The position numbers and the translations under genes were made by a program. This document shows positions 63,680 through 64,000 of a stretch of DNA of 64,000 bases, piece after piece. The notes beneath the pieces were generated by a model. It was not told the DNA's origin and did not search any database. It was given only the letters and a program-made list of their open reading frames with translations. Source of the DNA: Turicibacter sanguinis (lineage in GTDB: Bacteria; Bacillota_I; Bacilli_A; MOL361; Turicibacteraceae); contig NZ_CP053187.1 in assembly GCF_013046825.1 (NCBI RefSeq), positions 685,001 through 749,000 of the forward strand, read 5' to 3'. The stretch's first letter is position 1, and each line of letters opens with the position of its first letter.

Positions 63680-64000
63680 CTAATTAGTCACAGTTGGTTT
63701 TGCCTTCACAACAGTAGAAGATACAGATTCTTCTGCTACTTCTAATTCACATTCAGTTGTTCTAGAACTTGGCCCGTAAGAAGCTTCTTTTTCAGGTAAG
63801 ATTAAGTGTAAGATAACACCGATAATCGCAGCCAATGCCATTCCTGATAAAGTGATTTGTCCAATGTTAATTGTTAATCCACCGATTCCTGTGATTAAAA
63901 TAACCGCACCGATAATCAAGTTACGTTGTTTTCCAAAGTCGATTTGATTATTGATTAAGACACGTGCACCTGATGAAGCAATAACTCCAAATAGTAAGAT
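63680..64000 (-). CDS. uraA: uracil permease, C-terminal fragment (runs off window)
   Basis: 107 codons visible. The frame continues to the right edge (LLFGVIASSGARVLINNQIDFGKQRNLII..). Three hydrophobic segments and the LPEKEASYG tail match the UraA/PyrP uracil:H+ symporter C-terminus. It heads the pyr gene group (uraA-pyrB-pyrC-carAB), the usual pyrP position; pyrR may lie beyond the window. Confidence 0.88.
   Translation of the reverse strand: MLLFGVIASSGARVLINNQIDFGKQRNLIIGAVILITGIGGLTINIGQITLSGMALAAIIGVILHLILPEKEASYGPSSRTTECELEVAEESVSSTVVKAKPTVTN

Overview
The window reads as chromosome of a low-GC Bacillota (Firmicutes). The evidence is AT-rich DNA, consensus Shine-Dalgarno sites, Bacillus-like blocks (tadA, ffs, dnaX, ybaB, recR, bofA; dgk-dck; pyrPBC-carAB-pyrKD and pyrFE), a class III FBPase, a class I two-subunit fumarase with malic enzyme, and a BofA homologue typical of endospore formers. 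A gut anaerobe of the Turicibacter/Erysipelotrichia type would fit, but that is inference. Most genes lie on the minus strand.

Layout. 0-5.5 kb: two tandem strong promoters fire off the left edge (probably into an rRNA operon), followed by rplM-rpsI with a probable L13 leader and then bofA, recR, ybaB, dnaX. 5.7-8.1 kb: a MATE pump, then a flavin reductase and its MerR-type regulator with a clear 19-bp-spacer promoter. 8.1-15.8 kb: a complete phosphate module (pstS, pstCAB, phoU, phoPR) with three PhoP boxes. It sits between dnaX and ffs-tadA, which are neighbours in Bacillus. PstS is circularly permuted and PstA carries a PDZ-like insertion. 15.8-18.1 kb: SRP RNA, tadA, dgk-dck. 18.1-22.9 kb: a six-copy 117-bp structured repeat array, a DtxR-type regulator, feoA-feoA-feoB with three matching 18-bp operators, tRNA-Ser, and mirrored repeat elements. 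23-28.3 kb: tdk, LD-carboxypeptidase, M20 amidohydrolase, GGDEF-EAL protein.

28.4-34.6 kb: the most interesting operon, ubiD-ubiA-ubiX followed by a complete NMT1/SsuA-type ABC importer and an LpdD-like prenylated-flavin chaperone. It looks like a tail-end quinone pathway (prenylate, then decarboxylate an aromatic acid) coupled to its own uptake system. 34.8-46.3 kb: TipA-like MerR regulator, fbp, rpmE, murZ, fumarase and malic enzyme, VanY peptidase, YfcE phosphodiesterase, Smr protein, RpiR regulator. 46.5-48.8 kb: glnA preceded by an ANTAR protein gene, with a readable dual-hexaloop antitermination leader between them.

49-64 kb: a split pyrimidine pathway. pyrF-pyrE have their own PyrR-type attenuator. 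They are separated from uraA-pyrB-pyrC-carA-carB-pyrK-pyrD by an ECF sigma/membrane-protein/lipoprotein group and two small genes. An 86-bp tandem repeat array separates carB from pyrK.

Three repeat arrays begin on or just after host stop codons (dck, carB, tdk). Several dispersed copies share one terminal motif but have different hairpin bodies. These, the permuted PstS, the quinone/importer operon and the glnA leader are the points most worth a second look.
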